This document shows, piece by piece, positions 57,956-64,000 of a stretch of 64,000 nucleotides of DNA. Numbering within the stretch: position 1 is the first letter of the stretch; each line of letters starts with the position of its first letter. This stretch comes from Datisca glomerata. Its lineage: Eukaryota > Streptophyta > Magnoliopsida > Cucurbitales > Datiscaceae. The translations under genes and the position numbers were made by a program. The DNA is taken from assembly GCA_003255025.1 (NCBI GenBank), contig QANY01013163.1, positions 124,001-188,000 of the forward strand, in the 5' to 3' direction. A model generated the notes under the pieces. That model was not told where the DNA came from. It did no database searches and saw only the letters and a list, made by a program, of their open reading frames with translations.

Positions 57956-58599
57956 CTAATGGCCCTAGATCCACAAAACTTAAGTGGTGGGTGGTAGGAT
58001 TTGTTTAGATGTGAACTTATACTAGACTTTAGTTTTTTTTTTGGATAAATTGCTTTTTCTTGCTCTATGTAAAAATCAATATGTAATTTTCATTTTGACA
58101 TGTGATTTCTAGTAGATAATTAGTATGTAACAATCCTGGTCACTGGCAATATGTATGATTTTGTTATTTCGTGATATTTTCTGAAAAGTTATTCACTTTT
58201 TATATTTGTACAATTGTAAGTATAAGTAATAAAAAAAGTTATAAAAAATATTTAATAACATTAACAAAATAATAAGTAATGAAAATGCTACGAAATACCT
58301 ACGATAGCATTTATAAAAGGCAATGAAAGACCTACAATAGGATTTATAAAATAATACGAAAGACCTACTAAAATATTTAGAAAACACTATGAAAGGATTT
58401 TTATAGCGTTTATAAAATGCTATAAAAACAGTTTTATAGCTTTTTTAAATACTATCGTAGGTTTTTTATAGCGCTTAAAAAACGTTATCATAGGTAGCGG
58501 ATTTTTAATAACATTGGTGTACATCGTGTTTTCAAAAACACTATCGAAACCCTATGATAACATTTTTTAGCCGCTATCATAGCCTTTTTTATTATAGTG

Positions 58600-58930
58600 G
58601 AACTGCAATGGTTCGGTTATTTTAGCGTCTTCAAAATTTTATGGGGGTGTGTTGATCTTCTGGTGGCCGAAGCGTTGGCTTGCTTAAGGGCCTCTCTCTA
58701 AACAGCAAATTAGGTTGTCCTATTCAGCTTATGGAGTCTGACTGTTTGTAACTATTATTCTTTTTATTAGGAAGTTTATTTATGTTTATCCAAATTGTTC
58801 CTTAATTTTTTTGTCAAGGCCTTGTAATGAGATTACTGATAGACTTGTGAAATTTTCTGTTATTCGTAGATATGGTTATTCTTGATTAATGTGTAGTTCT
58901 TTTAAAAATAAAAAGGAAACACCAAATGCA
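58600..58930 (+). pseudogene. LINE RNase H C-terminus and 3' end, third piece
   Basis: VDLLVAEALACLRASL, LGCPIQLMESDCL and CNEITDRLVKFSVIRR-like residues (58780-58880) complete the LINE RNase H begun at 54364. The E-A-x-A and E-S-D-C motifs carry catalytic residues. AAAAATAAAAAGGAAA at about 58903-58918 may be the decayed poly-A end of the LINE. Confidence 0.7.
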
Positions 58931-59609
58931 TCAACAAAAGGAAACGCCGACACTGACGTACTATAATGACAGCTCACATATGGCGTGGGCGCGTGTGCCT
59001 TCTAGTCGTTCTATGAAATATTAAACACAATCTTGGAAGGCTACTTTTCTTATATTACAATCTATCGAGCAAATTAACGATAAAACAACTTTTTCATGTG
59101 TATTAGATCCTTGTCATTTGATTTATATGATGAAATTTTAGCAAATCTTTTCTTTAAATAATTTACAAAGAAATATCAATAAATAAATAAAAATCTTCTA
59201 AAGTATGAACTTATGACATGTTTACTTGATAGATTTGGATTATAAATTCTAAAGATTTAGAATTATAATCTAAATCCGTGTTTACTAAAATAAAATTAAA
59301 AAATTTATGTGAGACTCACCACATAATTGAATTTAAAATTCTTGTTTTTATGAATTTATAATCCAACTCAAAATGAGAGATAACAAATCATAATCTAAAT
59401 ATTTGTTGGTTTTAATGTTAAAAGTAAAAAATATCATTTTATTTATAATATTGTAAAAGAGTAACATTTTTAATTGAAGGGTATTATAGTATATTTATCT
59501 AATCTAACATGTTCAAATTCATAGTATACACAATATCACAAATCTTAAATCTAAGTTCTTAATAAAAAATTTAGTAAAGAAGTCATTAAGTTGGCATAGC
59601 ATGTTTCTT
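58931..59609. other. AT-rich intergenic sequence, possible MITE
   Basis: No gene is supported. ATGTTTACTTGATAGATTTG with TTTAGAATTATAATCTAAAT at 59218-59275, and related inverted pieces to 59400, suggest a MITE. Its ends are not defined. Confidence 0.3.
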
Positions 59610-59858
59610 AACCATAGATGGTTGCACCACCTTAATAACGCTTTGTGAACAAAAATATGCATTTCAAATAAAAATTAATACTTAAAATATGAGTGCGAAA
59701 GTCGTTGATTCCATGGGCTCCAAACCATACTGAATATTTTCAAAAGAACATATCCATTACAACATATATGATTATTTCAGTCATATAAGATTACTCCAAT
59801 CCATGGGCTCCAAACTGCTGTCTTTATTTATTTAAGTTGGGAAAGGCATTGATTAAAT

Positions 59859-60467
59859 TCATTTACAATGGCATACTTCATTACTTCCAATGAAGACATC
59901 AGCTAAGGACTGTTTGTGTCTGTGGGCGCACTCACACACAGCAAGCTGACAAATACAGAGTGTGCATTCCGGACAGAGAGACAAACAATCATTTGAGGCT
60001 TTGCATCTGATTCTCTTTATCATCCTTGCTTCCACTCCAAACTCACAACCTGCAAGCCCACCATTTTGATCACCTCATTTAACATAAGTATTAGAATATA
60101 TTGCAAAACAAAACACAAACTGTAAATACACGTAATCAATATACGTTCCCTTTTTCACAGTAAATATTAGTTCTGCGATGTACAAATTCAGTGAAATCTA
60201 TATATAGTTCATGTAACCAAATCGATATTGTTTGTGTAAAAACAAGAAAATACTAAAAAGTATTCTTGATACGACATATCACCATTATAACTTAACAATG
60301 TAATTCGGTATGAAAAACAAACTAATTTTCTTATATGTGATCGCATGCTACATATTTTTCGGATAGTATTGGGACGTAAAATATTTTAAGAGGGATAGGA
60401 GAAGTACCGGGAGTTAAAAAAACCAAGAGAACGAGTAAGAAAGCCAACTTGAATGAGGTGTTTTCCA
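59859..60467 (-). pseudogene. Small secreted cysteine-rich peptide gene, copy 2 (stop in signal-peptide exon)
   Basis: Exon 1 runs from the ATG at 60467 to the donor at 60408/60407 (G/GTACTT). Exon 2 runs from the acceptor (TTGCAG) at 60050 to the TGA at 59859-59861. The 358-bp intron has no insertion. The start MENTS...LAFLLVLLV matches copy 1, but one base fewer in the run after LLV puts TAA at 60414-60416, six bases before the donor. Exon 2 is open for 62 codons: KRIRCKASNDCLSLCPEC, then TLCICQLAVCEC, SLADVFIG and a CHCK end. It has ten cysteines, counting those near both ends. The cysteine spacing C5C3C2C2C1C4C1C is shared with copy 1 up to the sixth cysteine. It resembles defensin-like or nodule-type peptides in layout only. 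A sequencing error in the T run, or use of another splice site, could restore it. Confidence 0.65.
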
Positions 60468-60556
60468 TAATTTCTAATAGGATATATGATTTCTGATCTA
60501 GATCTTGTAAAACCTCAATTGTAATTCAATTAACTTTCAACCCTTAGGCCTTGTCA

Positions 60557-60562
60557 TTTATA
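60557..60562 (-). promoter_or_regulatory. Putative TATA box of peptide gene copy 2
   Basis: TATAAA on the minus strand, 90 bp upstream of the ATG at 60467, at the place corresponding to 10480-10485 of copy 1. The upstream segment to about 60720 is homologous to copy 1 flanks at 10540-10590 and 26374-26440. Confidence 0.5.
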
Positions 60563-60720
60563 GAGTTTTGTGCAGTATAATCATGCCAAAAGAATTACAC
60601 TTACCCAGATGAGATTAATGCAACGAATCTGATTAATTTTTGGGATTTTGGTAATGCAGTTAATGGCTTTCCATCTATAACTATTCACTTTTTAACTGCT
60701 TGATCAGCCACTAAATTGGT

Positions 60721-63140
60721 AAGCGTTATAATTCTACATAGAATAAATTGGATATAGTCAAAGAAGTATTTACCTTTTTTAACTGATTTAAATTTTTTAT
60801 TTCTTTTGTCAAAAGAGAACTTCTGACAAAGAGAGCTTTTTAGATAAGTTTGTCATCTCCTTCAATCTATTTATTATCTTTCACCTTTAAATTAGGGACT
60901 TTTACACTAATACACAAGAAATATACGACCACAAAACGTCACCTTTTGTAAAGATTCGCAACAATAGTAATCTTTTTTCTTCTACATCTATAATATATTA
61001 AAATGGGTCTAAAAATGAGAAATTTTTTATTTTTAGTTTTATCTTATAAGCCCCTTTAAAATATCATACACAACATGTATTTCACCTATTTTCTATTTAC
61101 TTCTTTTAAATAATTCTATAAATAGTTTGTGAATTAATTATGTTGATAATAATGTGTAACTAAAAACATGAATCTCCGTTAAAGTCAATTGCAAGATATT
61201 TTTTATATATAAGGAATATTTATCTTTTAGTTAATAAAAATTTATTTGTTAGTAATTTATAAAATTTATATTTGTTAGAGAAAGACATTGATATATTTTT
61301 CGACAATCTATTAATGATATAATTTTTTCTTAGAAAAGTGATAAATTGATGAAATAAAACTATTTTCTAAGATTCAAAAATAATGTTTTATAGTATAATC
61401 TCAAACATCTAATTTTTAATTTCAACATATTATCTTATGTGCACTATGTTCGAACATTAAATTTTTTAATATATTCAATATCTAAAATTTGTATTCTTAC
61501 ATTTTTAATGAGTCACTACATAATGAACACTATGTATAACATGCAAAGCATGTTGTTTAGTGAGGATCTCCTATTTTTCTACCAAGGAGTATGGTTGACA
61601 TATTATTTAACTCAAGGACATGTATAAATTTTAATTTATAAATATTAAAATTAGTACATTATCTTTTATTTAATAAGAAAGAAATAAAACAAATATATTT
61701 TTCTATGCATGTAGTTAATGAAAAATGACAATATTCTCATGTAATTTCTCTTCAAACTTTTCATGGACATGACTGTGGGCAGCGACGTAACAAAAAAATT
61801 ATATTTATTACGTACAACGCACGTACTAAAATATTACAAATAAGGTATTTCTTAAATATTTAAATTCAATGAATATTCAAAACTAATCTATCAAATCTCT
61901 AAATTTAAAGACACAAACTGACGACTTTTCAAAACTAAAGTTAAAAAAATGGTTTTTCATTTTAAATGACATCAAAATAATAAAAAATAGTTGTATAACC
62001 AGTTTTTGCTTTTCAGCAATCATTCCTCCCCATTTACAGAAAATTCTTAAAACTTGTAAATTTACAAACCACTCAATCAGAATGCTAATAACCCTCAATC
62101 TTTCTTCCATGGAAAGGTAACGTTGAATGATGAATACTTTGAAATATCAAGCTTAAAAATAATTTTTTTTTATTAAAGTTACGTTATAAATTCTAAAGAA
62201 AATGTGAGAATATGACTCAAATTCTCAACCTTTAAAATTTGAATCTTAACCAATTGTATCAACTTAACTTGACATGTTTAGAAACAAATCGGCGGTTGTT
62301 AATTAACACTAAAAGATGTAACTAAATGATGAATAGTCAATCATTAGTGCATAATCTATACATCATAAAGTACTTTTTAAGAATTTCAATCAGCTAGAAA
62401 CAAATAATATTAACAACTTTTTAAAATGAATAGATAACATACACAGCATAGATAATGAATCATACCCCATGAGTAAATCAATGATTTTATTGATAAACAC
62501 TAACAATCGATAGCAAATCAACATTAATATGTGTCAAACATCGCATTATAAAGAATTTCAAGTAAATATGTCAATGATTGATTATGAATGACTTCTAATG
62601 TAAATCTTTATTAAATACTAAAACGAGTATAAAAGTGATGTACCATAAATAAGTTGTTGATAGACCATTTACGAACCAAAAACATCAAATAGCAAATTTT
62701 AACGAACTAAGAGGACAACGCATATGAAAACCTACAAAACCAAAGTGGAATATCTTTTCTGCAAATGCAAACCACAAGGAGTATATAAGAATAAATAAAA
62801 CGGAGGCCCTTTAAACCTCTGTTGGCAATCTTCTATTTTGAAACAACAATGGCTCAAAAACTTTTGATTTTCAACAAATAAATTCAAAAATCTAAAACCT
62901 TTGCTAAATGACATACCTTTTTTCTATAGTTAGTTTCAATTTTTGTAGATAAACATCCAATTTGGTGGTTTAAGTTTTAAAAACCACCAAATCCATCCAA
63001 TTAATGGCCTACTAGTTCCAAATTCTCCAAAAATGTACGGGAATTTCGCTGGTGATTTAACTTTTAAAATCACCAAAACCTTTAATTGAAGCCAATAACA
63101 GTTCCCTAATCACCAAATTCCTTTAAAGACGTCCAATAAC
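60721..63140. other. AT-rich intergenic sequence
   Basis: Long A/T runs occur with only short ORFs of no recognisable family (61439, 61883 and 62732). A local direct similarity of TTTAAAA-CACCAAAtCC pieces exists near 62970-63070. No gene, RNA gene or bounded element is supported. Confidence 0.5.
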
Positions 63141-63149
63141 TCATACAGG

Positions 63150-64000
63150 TTTTTAAAAGCATGATGGACAGAATTCTTCATAAGATTTAAAGGATGGTCA
63201 GAGAATCTACTATCTTCTGCAGGACGTGAGGTGTTGATTAAATCAGTAGCCTTGGCCATTCATAACTATACAATGTCGTGCTTCAAACTGCCGATTACAA
63301 TGTGCAAAACAATTTACTGCTATTTAGCAAATTATTTGTGGATTCGGCAAGTTTGGAAAGGGTGAAACTAGTTGCCGCACACTGAATAAGGACGTATTGA
63401 AGATCATTTGGAGGCTCAATAATCCACCCAAGCTTAAAGACTTCATATGGAGGTGCATGAACAATTTCCTGGCATGCAAGGCTAATCTTGTGAGAAGGGG
63501 AATGAAAATAGATGGCTCTTGTAATGTCTGCGGGCTGGAGGAGGAAACGTTGGTCCACATTTTCTCTAAGTGCCAATTCGATTAAAGATTTTGGTTCGTT
63601 AGTCCCCTAAACCTGATCTCAAGCAAGTTGACAAGTGCGAGGTTTATAGACATGTGGAAGAATATTTTATCCATGATTAAAGAGCAGCAAAATAATGATT
63701 GGTTATTGGAGTGGTTCGTTTTCGGCTTATGGAGATTATGGAAATGTAAGAACAAAGTCTGTTTTGAAGGTGTAGGTTTTAATCCCACGGATGCCATGAT
63801 GCCCACTTACTCTCAGATAGACGCCTACCGATCGACAATAAATGAGGAGGAGGCTAATGCAGTGTTGGAAGTCAAGTCATAAGCCTCCATCCTTGGGAGC
63901 AAACTGCTGGAGATTACATACTGATGCTGCTTGGGAGTCTGAAGGAGGCACGGCTGGACTGGGATGGTGTTTATAGGACCCAGGTGGCAAAATGCATGCA
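63150..64000 (+). pseudogene. Second LINE: RT end, zf-RVT and start of RNase H, cut by the window edge
   Basis: RFKGWSENLLSSAGREVLIK and SVALAIHNYTMSCFKLP (63175-63290) form the C-terminal thumb region of a plant LINE RT. LNNPPKLKDFIWRCMNNFL, CNVCGLEEETLVHIFSKCQF (zinc-binding C-x2-C-x8-H-x4-C) and a long open frame to 63882 with FVFGLWRLWKCKNKVCFEG follow. RLHTDAAWESEGGTAGLGW near 63912-63970 opens RNase H with its catalytic Asp. It is better preserved than the LINE at 48450-58930 but has stops and frame changes. The 3' end lies outside the window. Confidence 0.8.

Larger units (their letters stand above)
54438..58599 (+). mobile_element. CACTA element 2 carrying fragments of several host genes (Pack-CACTA)
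   Basis: The left end is CACTACAAGAATTAGATGC and the right end TTTTTTATTATAGTG, i.e. CACTA...TAGTG termini. They lie exactly where LINE RNase H coding sequence breaks (54437) and resumes (58600). Flanking triplets are GGA and GAA, a duplication with one change. The right subterminal region (58200-58599) is packed with short repeats around CTATGATA/TATCATAG and TTTATAGC. No transposase is visible. The interior carries plus-strand exons resembling SKI3, SCC3 and a proline-rich protein, with introns retained. Confidence 0.8.

Overview
This is a plant nuclear window, most likely from a core eudicot. It is AT-rich, its one intact conserved gene has GT-AG introns, and most of the rest is degenerate LTR retrotransposons, a LINE, CACTA and hAT DNA transposons, and fragments of host genes. 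Nothing prokaryotic or organellar is visible. The species cannot be named from the sequence.

Intact single-copy gene: 27496-30460 (+) encodes a five-exon, 612-residue plastid ATP/ADP translocase (NTT family). Its reading frame is continuous, it has a transit-peptide-like N-terminus, and the four charged residues known to matter in the Arabidopsis carrier are all present.

Second host locus: two paralogous copies of a small secreted cysteine-rich peptide gene lie on the minus strand. Each has a signal-peptide exon, one phase-1 intron and a cysteine-cluster exon. Copy 1 (4929-10404) is open across its splice sites, but a 4.9 kb Copia element sits in its intron, its C-terminus is frame-shifted relative to copy 2, and a 15.8 kb nested Copia complex (10591-26373) separates it from its upstream sequence. 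Copy 2 (59859-60467) has no insertion, but a one-base deletion puts a stop in the signal-peptide exon. I do not recognise the family.

Layout by region. 1-4650: LTR of a minus-strand element, placed beside the 3' end of a plus-strand Copia. 4650-10590: peptide gene copy 1 with Copia B in its intron. 10591-26373: Copia A, itself carrying a CACTA element with prefoldin-subunit-6 exons (11060-14477, TSD CCT) and a minus-strand Athila-like Gypsy with no RT or integrase (14765-22028). 26374-31389: peptide-gene upstream remnant, then the NTT gene. 31390-41591: a complete minus-strand Tat-like Gypsy with TSD ATAAG, an antisense accessory ORF and a roughly 58-60 bp tandem array. 41600-46100: a minus-strand Copia remnant, an LTR-like stretch and a hAT element (TSD ATAGATTG). 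46100-58930: a LINE broken up by a multi-exon host-gene fragment, by Copia C (48735-53830) and by a second gene-capturing CACTA element (54438-58599) with SKI3-like, SCC3-like and proline-rich exons. 58930-63130: AT-rich intergenic sequence with peptide copy 2. 63150-64000: another LINE 3' end, cut by the window edge.

The most interesting material is (a) the paralogous cysteine-rich peptide genes with different lesions, (b) the two CACTA elements that carry pieces of at least four host genes, and (c) the antisense ORF and tandem array of the Gypsy element. All functional assignments come from reading translations by eye; no database search was run.
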